DNA of 64,000 bases from Chitinophagaceae bacterium (GCA_028288595.1 JAQBNK010000168.1:17258-81257), one strand, 5' to 3'; shown: positions 37,113-44,678, numbered from the stretch's first letter. Notes: generated from the letters alone by a model not told the origin. Made by a program: numbers and translations.

Positions 37113-37217
37113 GAATTAGAAATTAATAATTAAGAATTGCTTACACATAATATTCACTTCAATGGTGATTATTCATGACTAGTAATTATTAATTATTAAT
37201 TGTTAATTATTAATTCC
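37113..37217. repeat. AT-rich word repeat between convergent genes
   Basis: Repeats of AATTA/TTAATTATT surround an inverted pair, with TAAGAATTAGAAATTAATAAT-like sequence near 37112 and its approximate complement near 37185-37215. It has no coding frame and lies between the stop codons of the membrane protein and the NTF2-like gene. Confidence 0.6.
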
Positions 37218-37673
37218 CTATTGGCAATTATCCCTCCTCCTCGTATCAATTAAATACTGAATTTTCCAAACGCCATTGATCTTTACTAATTGAAAAGAAT
37301 CGACTCCGCAATGACTGAAAGCGCCCTTGAAATAAAACTGGTAAGGCGCCCATACAACAGCGAGAGGGCCATCAATCTTAATTACATCGAAAGTGATACG
37401 CTCATCGGCATCGCCTTTGGCAATAGCGGCGATTTGTTTGGCAAAATCTTCTATTGACTCATTCCTGATTATTGTGTTCCCTTCTCTCGACCTGGCAATA
37501 CTTTGCAATAACGCACTGTCTGCAAAACTGTTCCTGATCATATCCGGGTCGCTGTTTTTCATTCCTGTGAACAAGAGTTTTACCGCGGCTTTTACAGAAT
37601 CTGCTGAAGACGTTTGGGCTTTAAGTATAAAACTGCTGCTGGTTAACAGGAGGAGAAGTAGAAACTTTTTCAT
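37218..37673 (-). CDS. Secreted NTF2-like (SnoaL/DUF4440-type) protein
   Basis: A 151-residue protein with a signal peptide (start MKKFLLLLLLTSSSFILKAQ). The rest has the cone-shaped NTF2-like pattern: an N-terminal helix in VKAAVKLLFTGMKNSDPDMIRNSFADSALL, then strands with PLAVVWAPYQFYF, HCGVDSFQLVKINGVWKIQYLIDTRRRDNC. Such domains are ligand-binding or enzymatic. No catalytic residues can be assigned with confidence. It stands alone on the minus strand. Confidence 0.78.
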   Translation of the reverse strand: MKKFLLLLLLTSSSFILKAQTSSADSVKAAVKLLFTGMKNSDPDMIRNSFADSALLQSIARSREGNTIIRNESIEDFAKQIAAIAKGDADERITFDVIKIDGPLAVVWAPYQFYFKGAFSHCGVDSFQLVKINGVWKIQYLIDTRRRDNCQ

Positions 37674-37774
37674 GGAGGTAATTTGGAAATGAATATAGCA
37701 GATTTATTACACCAATTTTTTCAAATTACACGAATGGTTTTCTAATACTTGCGATGAAGATCAATAAAGAACAG

Positions 37775-37834
37775 AACGCACAAGTGAGTGACACAAGGGA
37801 CGATGAGAAAAGGACTGATGCTGGTTAAAAAACT
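37775..37834 (-). repeat. Degenerate copy of the dispersed IVPCV repeat
   Basis: On the minus strand this stretch aligns with the 49978-50043 element: both contain ATCGTCCCTTG(C/T)GTC followed by CACTTG. One frame reads IVPCVTHL, close to IVPCVAHL of the better copy. Substitutions elsewhere remove the rest of the open frame. It directly abuts the palindrome at 37834. Confidence 0.5.
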
Positions 37835-37895
37835 TACCACATAGACACATAGGAACATAGAAAAGACCTATGTTATCTATGTGCCTATGTGGTAA
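37834..37895. repeat. Long palindrome after the decarboxylase gene
   Basis: Arms of 27 and 28 bases (37834-37860 and 37868-37895) are complementary with one indel and few mismatches; the loop is 7 bases. Both arms are made of the word CACATAG. It lies eight bases beyond the stop codon of the leftward decarboxylase gene and probably acts as its terminator. Confidence 0.8.
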
Positions 37896-37903
37896 AGCAA
37901 AAT

Positions 37904-39328
37904 TTACATGTACCCCAGTATCTTCAGCATACTCTGTGCAGATTGTTCTTTTGCATAGACCCAGTCTACGAGCTTGCCATTTTTATCGTGACCAACAATA
38001 ATATGTTTGGGTGAAGGAATGAGGCAGTGTTTAATTCCGCCGTAGCCGCTGATCTGGTCCTGGTATGCGCCGGTGTGAAAAAATCCTACATAAAGCGCTT
38101 CTTTATTTTTCGGGTCTTCTGCATCAACCGTATTTACAAGTTTAGGAAGGAACACCTCATTAATATGTTCTTCGGAATCGTAATAATCGTGACTATCGCA
38201 GGTAATACCACCGAGTACGATCCGCTGGTAATCGTTCTCCCACTTGTTGACCGGCAGCATCAGGAACTTTTCGCCAATGCCCCAGGTGTCTGGTAACGTG
38301 GTGATAAAAGAAGAATCGATCATATACCAAATCTCGCGGTCGTTCTGTTCTTTCTGCCCGATCACACTATAAATATGTGCCATGCTCTCTCCCACTGTGT
38401 AGCTTCCGAACTCGCTGTAAATATGCGGCATGGGAACACGGGCCTTCTTGCATGCCTTCTTAATATTACTTACAATTTCATTGATCATGAACTGGTAATC
38501 ATAATCAAAACCGAGTGAGTGTTTAATAGGAAAACCACCGCCGATATTGATAGAATCTAATTCAGGGCAGATCTTTTTTAACTGGCAGTACAGGTTGATG
38601 ATCTTGTTTAATTCTGACCAGTAATAAATATCATCTTTAATGCCTTTGTTCAAAAAGATATGAAGCATTTTCAATTGAAACTTATCTTCATTTCCTTCAA
38701 TCTCATCCACATAAAATTCCAGGATATCTTTTGCTCTTATACCTAGTCTTGATGTGTAAAATGGAAACGTAGGCTCTTCTTCAGCTGCCACACGAATACC
38801 CAGTTTAAAAGGTTCTTTTACACTTCGGCGGTAAGCTTTTAATTCTTCTTTATTATCGAGAATGGGTATTACATTTTTAAAGCCCGTATTAATCAGGCGG
38901 GCAATCCTGGAAGTATAGCCCTTCTGTTTATAACCGTTGCAGATGATAAAAACATCTTTATTGATCTTACGCTTCTGGTATAATTTATTGATGATCTCGA
39001 TATCGTAAGCATACGACGTTTCGAGATGAATATCATGCTTCAGTGTTTCTTCCACTACAAAAGAAAAGTGCGAGCTCTTTGTACAATAGCAGTAAAAATA
39101 TTTGCCTTCATATTTATGCTTTTTGATGGCAGCGGCAAACATCTTCTTGGCCTTGTTGATCTGCATCCCGATCTTGGGAAGATAGCTCAGCTTCATTGGC
39201 GTGCCGTACTTGTCGATCAGCGCTTTCAGGTCGAGGCCATTAAATTCGAGGTAACCTTCTTTAACGTCGAATCCTTCCTGCGGAAAGTGAAACGTTTGCT
39301 TTACAAGACCCGTGTACGTATTGTTCAT
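37904..39328 (-). CDS. Arginine decarboxylase-like enzyme (fold-type III PLP)
   Basis: A 474-residue PLP decarboxylase. It has the alanine-racemase-like barrel with the PLP lysine in YFYCYCTKSSHFSFV, the phosphate-binding glycines in SINIGGGFPIKHS, and the second-subunit active-site Cys region in GGITCDSHDYYDSEE. It is shorter than E. coli SpeA (about 630 residues) and matches the compact form common in Bacteroidota, annotated as arginine decarboxylase in polyamine synthesis. Substrate preference is inferred from that resemblance. A TATTTTTG box (39386-39393) lies 58 bases upstream. Confidence 0.85.
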   Translation of the reverse strand: MNNTYTGLVKQTFHFPQEGFDVKEGYLEFNGLDLKALIDKYGTPMKLSYLPKIGMQINKAKKMFAAAIKKHKYEGKYFYCYCTKSSHFSFVVEETLKHDIHLETSYAYDIEIINKLYQKRKINKDVFIICNGYKQKGYTSRIARLINTGFKNVIPILDNKEELKAYRRSVKEPFKLGIRVAAEEEPTFPFYTSRLGIRAKDILEFYVDEIEGNEDKFQLKMLHIFLNKGIKDDIYYWSELNKIINLYCQLKKICPELDSINIGGGFPIKHSLGFDYDYQFMINEIVSNIKKACKKARVPMPHIYSEFGSYTVGESMAHIYSVIGQKEQNDREIWYMIDSSFITTLPDTWGIGEKFLMLPVNKWENDYQRIVLGGITCDSHDYYDSEEHINEVFLPKLVNTVDAEDPKNKEALYVGFFHTGAYQDQISGYGGIKHCLIPSPKHIIVGHDKNGKLVDWVYAKEQSAQSMLKILGYM

Positions 39329-39385
39329 TGTGCGGGAACTAAGATTTTAATGGTCGTAAGTATCTGCCTTATGGCAAACCGGAAG

Positions 39386-39393
39386 CAAAAATA
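39386..39393 (-). promoter_or_regulatory. -7 box of the decarboxylase promoter
   Basis: TATTTTTG on the minus strand is an exact TAnnTTTG match, 57 bases before the ATG, in a gap with no other gene. No clear -33 TTG is seen. Confidence 0.5.
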
Positions 39394-39414
39394 ACTGTTT
39401 GAAAAAAAATATGG

Positions 39415-39447
39415 TGTAAAAAAAAAGCCGGGAAGCAATTCCCGGCT
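39415..39447 (-). terminator. Terminator of the rpmI-rplT operon
   Basis: A 9-bp stem (AGCCGGGAA with TTCCCGGCT, 39426-39447) is followed on the minus strand by about ten T residues. It lies 22 bases after the rplT stop codon. Confidence 0.92.
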
Positions 39448-39469
39448 CAAAATTGTAAAACCATTAAGA

Positions 39470-39814
39470 TTATTTAACTGAAGCGATCAGCGCTTTAAAG
39501 CTTTCCGGCTCGTTCATGGCGATGTCGGCAAGTACTTTACGGTTCAGTTCAATTCCTTTTTTATTCAGGAGATTAATAAACTGGCTGTAAGTAAGACCTT
39601 CTTCCCTTACGGCTGCATTAATACGTGCGATCCACAACTGGCGGTACTCACGCTTTTTAAGTTTACGACCCACATAAGCGTAGGTCTGTCCTTTTTCAAC
39701 GATATTTTTGGCAACGGTATAAACATTTTTACGTTTACCGTAGAAGCCTTTGGCTTGCTTAAGAATTCTTTTTCTTCTTGCCCTTGATGCTACTGCATTT
39801 ACTGAACGTGGCAT
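39470..39814 (-). CDS. rplT: 50S ribosomal protein L20
   Basis: A 114-residue, very basic ribosomal protein that binds 23S rRNA early in assembly. The start [26 protein letters not shown] and the [24 protein letters not shown] block are diagnostic. It follows rpmI by 38 bases on the minus strand and ends at a strong hairpin terminator. In many bacteria L20 represses the infC-rpmI-rplT mRNA; here the regulatory leader would have to be the segment in front of rpmI. Confidence 0.98.
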   Translation of the reverse strand: MPRSVNAVASRARRKRILKQAKGFYGKRKNVYTVAKNIVEKGQTYAYVGRKLKKREYRQLWIARINAAVREEGLTYSQFINLLNKKGIELNRKVLADIAMNEPESFKALIASVK

Positions 39815-39852
39815 ATGAAAATAATTTGAAGGTGATTAATAAGGTTAGGAGA

Positions 39853-40050
39853 TTATTTCAGGTTCAATAAACGCATCACGAAATCTTTGTTAGGAGCGCC
39901 TAATACACCCTTCACTCTCATGGCTCTTTTACGCTTCTTGGATTTTTTTGTGAGGATGTGTCGTTTAAATGCTTTCTGGAAGGTGATCTCTCCTGTACCT
40001 GTCACCTTAAAGCGCTTCTTGGCGCTTGAGTTTGTTTTCTTTTTTGGCAT
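39853..40050 (-). CDS. rpmI: 50S ribosomal protein L35
   Basis: A 65-residue basic ribosomal protein with the usual [22 protein letters not shown] start and [13 protein letters not shown] block. Upstream, instead of infC, there is a leader of about 80 bases and a promoter. The infC-rpmI-rplT order is widespread, so either the genes have been split in this lineage or infC was separated by the insertion of the accessory region that starts right here. Confidence 0.97.
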   Translation of the reverse strand: MPKKKTNSSAKKRFKVTGTGEITFQKAFKRHILTKKSKKRKRAMRVKGVLGAPNKDFVMRLLNLK

Positions 40051-40140
40051 TGTATAATCTTTACGATTACTCCCTCCTGGCGGCGCCGAACAGACGGTGC
40101 ACTTGTTGAGCCTTGTGGGAAAAATTGGAGCGCAAAAGTA
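40051..40140 (-). promoter_or_regulatory. Promoter and leader of rpmI-rplT
   Basis: The minus strand has the exact -7 box TACTTTTG (40133-40140), followed by about 80 bases of leader. The leader contains a G+C-rich self-complementary core (GGCGCCGCC region near 40080) and a small hairpin AATC-GATT near 40060 just before the start. It is a candidate for L20 autoregulation, although no consensus structure was matched. The TTG-like -33 words upstream have spacing of 11 or 25, neither ideal. Confidence 0.5.
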
Positions 40141-40231
40141 GGATGAAAAGTCAAAAGTAAAAAGTCAAAAGGCAAAAGAACGTCTTATTGTGAGTTTTTA
40201 CTTTTGTATTTGGACTTATTTAACTGCTATT

Positions 40232-40310
40232 TAAGGTTTTATGAGCCCGGCAGCGGTATTTCATGGGATCGCCTGTTGCGTCGCACTGTTGAGCTTTGGG
40301 AAGTGAATGA
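40232..40310 (+). repeat. Dispersed repeat copy 1 with 66-bp open frame
   Basis: This copy aligns with 49969-50050. Within it a 66-base frame (40241-40306) reads MSPAAVFHGIACCVALLSFGK and stop. Compared with the second copy, 55 of 66 bases agree and the frame length is identical. No promoter or ribosome site is apparent. The remaining gap from 40311 to 40483 shows nothing I can identify. Confidence 0.6.
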
Positions 40311-40483
40311 ACAGCAGCCTAAGAGCAAAATCAGCATTGCTGATTTTGTCCGGATTTTGTTCCCAAACATGCTCCTATGTCCTAACTATCAATTTGGCGG
40401 CGACCTTAATGACTGTTAAAGACCTTTGGGGTAATTTAATCGGTTTTATTTATAATCCAGTTCAAACTAAAGTAATTTAATAG

Positions 40484-40822
40484 ATGGCATCAGAACAGAA
40501 ATTTGTAGATTTTATCATTGACCAAATTGGTTTTTCAGAGCAAGTTACAAACAAGAAAATGTTTGGTGAGTACGGACTGTATTTTGGCAACAAATTATTT
40601 GGTCTTGTTTGCGACAATAAATTATTTATTAAACCGACTCAATCGGGTAGAGAATATATTAATGAAGTTGTCGAAGCATCACCATATCCAGGAGCAAAAC
40701 CAAGTTTTTTAATTGAAGAAAAATTGGACGACAGAGAATGGCTGAGAAAATTAGTAAAAATTACAGTTGATGAATTGCCTGAACCAAAACTTAAAAAAAA
40801 TAAAGGGAAAGACAAAAAATAG
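40484..40822 (+). CDS. TfoX N-terminal domain protein
   Basis: A 112-residue soluble protein with the TfoX-N pattern: FVDFIIDQI, then MFGEYGLYFGNKLFGLVCDNKLFIKPT and AKPSFLIEEKLDDREWL. The C-terminus is a lysine tail (KKNKGKDKK). TfoX/Sxy full-length proteins control competence in gammaproteobacteria; stand-alone N-domains in other phyla have no known function. It is followed after 34 bases by an attC-like palindrome, in the position a cassette gene would have. Confidence 0.82.
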   Translation: MASEQKFVDFIIDQIGFSEQVTNKKMFGEYGLYFGNKLFGLVCDNKLFIKPTQSGREYINEVVEASPYPGAKPSFLIEEKLDDREWLRKLVKITVDELPEPKLKKNKGKDKK

Positions 40823-40856
40823 AACTTACTAACGAGACAAGCAAAACAACAACGAA

Positions 40857-40972
40857 CCGCTAACATTTGTTTGGCAAAAGCAGGGCTGACGTAGTAAATT
40901 GAGCATTTCTACTTCTAATAAACATTTGTGCTTCTAATCCCTGCCTTCGCCAAGCCGTAAAACATTAGCGGC
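40857..40972 (+). repeat. attC-like imperfect palindrome (element A)
   Basis: The left end CCGCTAA pairs with the right end TTAGCGG; further in, GGC pairs with GCC and GCAGGG with CCCTGC, with unpaired bases between the two stems. The loop holds two copies of (A/G)CTTCTAAT. This long single-strand hairpin with terminal and inner stems resembles an integron attC site, but the ends do not match the canonical RYYYAAC/GTTRRRY core. Elements B and C share its left end. Confidence 0.6.
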
Positions 40973-41096
40973 TACCTTACAGACAGTTTATAATGACGCG
41001 ACTAACAATTTATTGACAAGTACTACAAGCGTATTAACGGGGAAAAACCTTAACGTCAAGACCCAAAACATCAGAATGTATAAAGGAACTAATAAA

Positions 41097-41501
41097 ATGC
41101 AATTAAGTCGGGATAAATGGCTTACTGAAGTATTTTTCTTATTTCTACTAACACTTTTATTTACCAAACATGCTATGGCGCAGGAAAAAGTTCAAATGGT
41201 TAGACTGGCAAAAATTAAAGTTGACCCATTACAATTGGACAAGTATAACATTGCACTGAAAGAACAAATGACTACTGCTGTTAGGGTTGAGCCAGGCGTA
41301 TTAACTTATTATGCTGTTGCCGACAAAAGCGATCCCTCACACATCACAATACTTGAAATATACGCTGATACAGCCGCATACAAATCTCATATAGAAACGC
41401 CTCATTTTAAGAAGTACAAAGACACTGTTAAGGATATGATTAAATCATTAGAGCTTGTTGATGTTAAGCTAATCGGTTCGGCTAAAAAGCCTGACATGTA
41501 A
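41097..41501 (+). CDS. Secreted antibiotic biosynthesis monooxygenase (ABM) domain protein
   Basis: An ABM-fold protein of about 134 residues with a signal peptide ending in HAMAQ. I start it at the ATG at 41097, which has an AAAGGAAC ribosome site about ten bases upstream; the frame is open back to a TTG at 41013, and an ATG at 41076 is also possible. The core shows VRLAKIKVDPLQLDKYN, VRVEPGVLTYYAVADK and FKKYKDTVKDM. ABM domains bind small quinones or heme, and secreted ones are common in Bacteroidota. No partner is adjacent. Confidence 0.82.
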   Translation: MQLSRDKWLTEVFFLFLLTLLFTKHAMAQEKVQMVRLAKIKVDPLQLDKYNIALKEQMTTAVRVEPGVLTYYAVADKSDPSHITILEIYADTAAYKSHIETPHFKKYKDTVKDMIKSLELVDVKLIGSAKKPDM

Positions 41502-41502
41502 T

Positions 41503-41538
41503 TTTTAAAAAAAGAAGCCCGGCTTTGTGAACCGGGCT
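41503..41538 (-). terminator. Terminator of the lysine-rich peptide gene
   Basis: A 7-bp stem (AGCCCGG with CCGGGCT, 41516-41538) has a T-rich tract on the minus-strand side (41503-41513). On the plus strand no T run follows, so it is oriented for leftward transcription. Confidence 0.75.
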
Positions 41539-41553
41539 CTCTGCGTTTTGACC

Positions 41554-41649
41554 TTACCGTGCTTTTTTCTTTGGAGCCGCTTTCTTCTGTGCTGAGCTTT
41601 TCTTTTTAGTAGGCTTATTCTTCCTGGGTTCGGCTTTCTTTTTTGTCAT
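41554..41649 (-). CDS. Small lysine-rich basic peptide, 31 residues
   Basis: A short leftward frame beginning MTKKKAEPRKNKPTKKK and ending KKKAR contains 13 Lys and 2 Arg in 31 residues. It resembles histone H1-like tails in composition. No ribosome-binding site is evident, only an AT-rich leader. It is directly followed by a terminator on the same strand, which supports it as a real transcript. It could bind DNA or RNA, but nothing proves this. Confidence 0.55.
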   Translation of the reverse strand: MTKKKAEPRKNKPTKKKSSAQKKAAPKKKAR

Positions 41650-41681
41650 AGAATTAAATTTAAGGTTAGTGAATTATTTAC

Positions 41682-41837
41682 TCATGGCTGAAGCGTATTT
41701 CTTCCCGTTCTTTCATGTATTCCTTTCAGAAGCGGCAACTGTACAGCCAGACTAAGTAACAAAGATATGCCTATAAAAGTAAATACGATATTGATCAAGG
41801 TTAGCCGCTCGTGGATATTGTAAACCTTTTCACGCCA
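41682..41837 (-). other. Open frame without ATG, single transmembrane segment
   Basis: The minus strand is open between two stops here. It encodes LINIVFTFIGISLLLSLAV, a credible membrane helix, then a basic tail HERTGR. There is no ATG; a TTG could start a peptide of about 34 residues. It may be a remnant of a membrane protein. Together with the lysine-rich peptide it occupies the 41502-41892 gap. Confidence 0.25.
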
Positions 41838-41892
41838 TTACTTTTTTGCGGTAAAAATTCTAATAACATAAGTTCGAAGCGGGAAGATTTTC

Positions 41893-42783
41893 TTAAGCGC
41901 TAATTTCAAGCTTATATCCTTTGCCGCGTATAACAACAATCTTGACATTCGGATCTAATTCCAGTTTTTTTCTAAGTTTCGATATGAACATATCGAGGCT
42001 GCGGCCTACTATAACACCTTCATCTTCCCATATCTCTTTTTGCAGCCGGCTTCGCTCTATAGCCTCGTTAGGAGACAACGCGAAAATGCGTAGTACCCGC
42101 GTTTCAGTTCTGGTCAATTCTATGGTCTTTCCATTCATCATGAGCTTACGAGCCTCCGCGTCGAAAGACATTGACCCCAAAGTAAACATACCAGTAAGCT
42201 GACTGCCAGGTAACGCTTTCTGCGGCTTTACAGATCTCAAAAAAAGAAATCCAATAAATGCTAACGATAACAGAGACCCCAAAAAATATGCAGGCTTTGC
42301 TGTGGTTATACCTGTTGATTTAAATTTAATGTTGATCATGTAACATGCTATCGGTTGCATTCTTCCTATACAGGCTACAATATCATCCTTCTTATTTTTT
42401 GATATAGCATATCCATAGGCTACACTCGCATTGGCACAGTTAAGTACGTTAACAACGTAATCACTTGCGAGGGGGTCTTTAGCTAATAAACGCTGAGTAG
42501 TTTTTACCAGGAAGTCGGGTTGAAAAGTAAACGCATTCTCAAAACTGATCTGGTATTCATTTTCAGCGATCTTTTTTATTGGAAGTACCCGTGATGTACT
42601 GTCGTGCGACTGAAGCAGTATTTCATGTCCGATCCTGCGAAGCAAAACTTCCCTCCTGGCAAAGTCAAAGTCATTATTGCCGGTCATGCTGAAAGCCACG
42701 AAGATTATCGAGATAAACAATAGTATTAATAATCCGCCCATGTACTTTCGTTTTATGGGCAGCAACTTTCTTTCAACAAGCAT
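41893..42783 (-). CDS. Membrane-anchored winged-helix regulator
   Basis: A 296-residue one-component regulator. It has a transmembrane helix near residues 15-32, a periplasmic domain of about 130 residues with two Cys (NCANAS and ACIGR), a second helix near 166-185, and a C-terminal OmpR/PhoB-type winged helix (TLGSMSFDAEARKL to VVIRGKGYKLEI). This is the reverse of ToxR, whose DNA-binding domain is N-terminal. It probably senses an envelope signal and acts on the divergent gene at 42888. No separate kinase is present. Confidence 0.8.
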   Translation of the reverse strand: MLVERKLLPIKRKYMGGLLILLFISIIFVAFSMTGNNDFDFARREVLLRRIGHEILLQSHDSTSRVLPIKKIAENEYQISFENAFTFQPDFLVKTTQRLLAKDPLASDYVVNVLNCANASVAYGYAISKNKKDDIVACIGRMQPIACYMINIKFKSTGITTAKPAYFLGSLLSLAFIGFLFLRSVKPQKALPGSQLTGMFTLGSMSFDAEARKLMMNGKTIELTRTETRVLRIFALSPNEAIERSRLQKEIWEDEGVIVGRSLDMFISKLRKKLELDPNVKIVVIRGKGYKLEISA

Positions 42784-42835
42784 AATATCAAGATATTATT
42801 TACAAAGTTTACACTCTTATTTACGATTCAAGTCC

Positions 42836-42865
42836 TTTAGGGTGAAATAAATCAAAGTATTTTTG
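42836..42865 (+). promoter_or_regulatory. Promoter of the gene at 42888
   Basis: TTTAG (42836-42840) and, 17 bases on, TATTTTTG (42858-42865), an exact TAnnTTTG match. It sits in the divergent gap facing the winged-helix regulator, and the ATG is 22 bases further. Confidence 0.6.
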
Positions 42866-42887
42866 TTGCACCAAACTTTAAGAGTAT

Positions 42888-43505
42888 ATGAAAAATAAAA
42901 GAAATGCCTTAATCGGATCTGCTTTACCAGGAGACAGATCTATGTTAATTAAACCTGCAAAAAATGGGAGAAAACTTATTTATGCGCTGATCTTACCGCT
43001 GGTTGTGGTAAGCGGACTAATATATGCTAATAGAGAAATCAAAAATGAAACTCCTAAAAAATCAATCCCAAAGCCACTCTCTGCTGCCGAAATGAAAGCC
43101 GGAAGGGAAAAATGGGAGGCTACCCCGGCTGGTATAATGTACAAAAAATGGGAAGCGTCTCCTGCAGGCAAAAAAGTGTATGCCGCTGAAGCTAAAATAA
43201 GGAAGCAGATTAAAGATTATACAAATATGGAGGGAGTTGTAACCTCTCTTTCTCTTCCGCCAGGCTCAAGATTAGGTTTCGGAGTGATGGTCAGGATTAA
43301 TGGTGACGATTATATTGTAAACTTTGAGCCGGAAAAGTCTCAGCTTGAGCAATTACATAGCCTGAAAGTCAACGACAAAATAATTTTAAAAAGCCATAAC
43401 GTATCGCATGCGCCCAAGTATGCATATCCAATAGTGTCGGGCGAATATGTAGAATGGGATAGTAAAGTAATTTTTAAACGTGTTCCCCGAAAAGGCGGTT
43501 GCTGA
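42888..43505 (+). CDS. Single-pass membrane hypothetical protein with KWEA(T/S)PAG duplication
   Basis: A 205-residue protein with one membrane helix near residues 28-47 (LIYALILPLVVVSGLIYA) after a basic N-terminus. The extracytoplasmic part has a tandem pair of KWEATPAG/KWEASPAG segments, then a beta-rich region VVTSLSLPPGSRLGFGVMVRINGDDYIVNF that resembles an OB or SH3-like barrel. The beginning recalls the end of M56-type sensors, but no peptidase is present. I do not recognise the family. It faces the winged-helix regulator and is a likely target of it. Confidence 0.6.
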   Translation: MKNKRNALIGSALPGDRSMLIKPAKNGRKLIYALILPLVVVSGLIYANREIKNETPKKSIPKPLSAAEMKAGREKWEATPAGIMYKKWEASPAGKKVYAAEAKIRKQIKDYTNMEGVVTSLSLPPGSRLGFGVMVRINGDDYIVNFEPEKSQLEQLHSLKVNDKIILKSHNVSHAPKYAYPIVSGEYVEWDSKVIFKRVPRKGGC

Positions 43506-43615
43506 GTAAAGTTATGATGGAAAGACCTTTACGGAATTTTAAAGGTAAAGAGAGTCAGAAATAACTTTTTTCGCACCTTTGACTTTGGAATATTTTATCC
43601 AAAATCAAAAAAAAT

Positions 43616-43976
43616 ATGTCCCTGAAAAAGGTAAATATTGACGAAAAGCTTGCTCAATTTCAAGACCATTGGAATCCTAGAATTGTTGGGGAGTTAAATG
43701 GACAACAAGTTAAGCTGGTAAAATTTCAAGGCGAATTTGTCTGGCAAACATGATCATGAAGACGAATTATTTTACGTTATCAAGGGACATTTTAAAATGG
43801 AATTTCGTGACACGACAGTTGAAATTAACGAGAACGAATTTTTAATAGTTCCAAAAGGTATTGAACATAAAGTAGCTGAAAGTGAAGTTTCAATTATGCT
43901 ATTTGAACCAAGTTCAACTTTAAACACAGGGAATATACAAAACGAATTGACAAAGAATACGCTTGACGTTATCTAA
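43616..43976 (+). pseudogene. Cupin-domain gene with 2-bp frameshift
   Basis: The first frame (43616-43753) reads MSLKKVNIDEKLAQFQ to FVWQT and stops at TGA. The continuing cupin sequence (KHDHEDELFYVIKGHFKMEF and onward) is in another frame from about 43746. Restoring two bases in TGGC-AAACAT would give WHKHDHEDE, the cupin metal motif. The intact protein would have about 120 residues. A sequencing error is also possible. It ends 38 bases before attC-like element B. Confidence 0.8.
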
Positions 43977-44014
43977 CTAATGCAGATTTATAATTATTTG
44001 AAGAAAAGCACGAA

Positions 44015-44099
44015 CCGCTAACATCATAATTATAAAATATCCCGCCTTCGGCAATACCTGAACGTTATCCCGCCTGCAGCAATACTCAGTCGTTAGGCG
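44015..44099 (+). repeat. attC-like element B with duplicated right arm
   Basis: It begins CCGCTAACAT, like elements A and C, and ends CGTTAGGCG, which includes a GTTAGGC match to the classic attC right core. Between them are two 28-base units (44040-44067 and 44068-44095) that resemble each other and also the right arm of element A (40938-40967). The inner stem of A is missing. The structure looks like a left end joined to two right ends. Confidence 0.6.
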
Positions 44100-44240
44100 T
44101 CATTGTAGTTGCCAATTTTTGTGAATTTAGCCAGCACTTCATGTAACTCCGGCGCAATCAACCTCTTTTTTGTCGCTATTATACCTTATTTATTTTGTGG
44201 TTAAGCTGTAGGTTTGAACTTTAAAATCAATTTAATAACT

Positions 44241-44678
44241 ATGGCACTAATTAATCCTCACATTAACTTCAACGGAAATGCCGAAGAAGCGTTTACCTTT
44301 TACAAATCAGTATTTGGTGGCGAGTTTGCAAGTATTAAGCGTTTCAAAGACATGGCGAGCCCTGAATTTCCAGTCGCAGAAGGGGAAGCAAATAAAATAA
44401 TGCACATTGCTTTGCCTATTGGCAAAAACGTTTTAATGGCTAATGATGTTCCTGAATTTATGGGACGAACAAATGAAAACGAAAACAGAAGTAAAATTTC
44501 AATAAGTGCAGAAAGTCGTGAAGAAGCCGACAAATTATTTAACGGGCTTTCAGCAGGTGGACAAATTGAAATGCCTATTGCCGATAGTCCCTGGGGTTCT
44601 TACTTTGGAATGTTCAGAGACAAATTTGGTATTGAGTGGATGGTGGACTTTGATGCAAAATATAACGCAGGAGTATAA
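44241..44678 (+). CDS. VOC family protein (PhnB/3-demethylubiquinone-like)
   Basis: A glyoxalase-fold protein of 145 residues. The start at 44241 (MALINPHINFNGNAEEAFTFY) matches the family; the frame is open back to 44214. Typical blocks are FYKSVFGGEF, HIALPIGKNVLMANDVP and PWGSYFGMFRDKFGIEWMVDF. Family members bind small ligands or metals, often in resistance or detoxification; the substrate is not known. It follows element B, so it lies in the next cassette-like unit. Confidence 0.88.
   Translation: MALINPHINFNGNAEEAFTFYKSVFGGEFASIKRFKDMASPEFPVAEGEANKIMHIALPIGKNVLMANDVPEFMGRTNENENRSKISISAESREEADKLFNGLSAGGQIEMPIADSPWGSYFGMFRDKFGIEWMVDFDAKYNAGV

Noticed and set aside
40204..40419. 71-codon open frame after the rpmI promoter
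   Set aside because: Its start is in AT-rich sequence and most of it runs through the dispersed repeat in a different frame from the one conserved between copies.
41013..41096. Longer N-terminus of the ABM protein from TTG
   Set aside because: The added residues come before a good signal peptide and ribosome site at 41097, and contain no conserved block.
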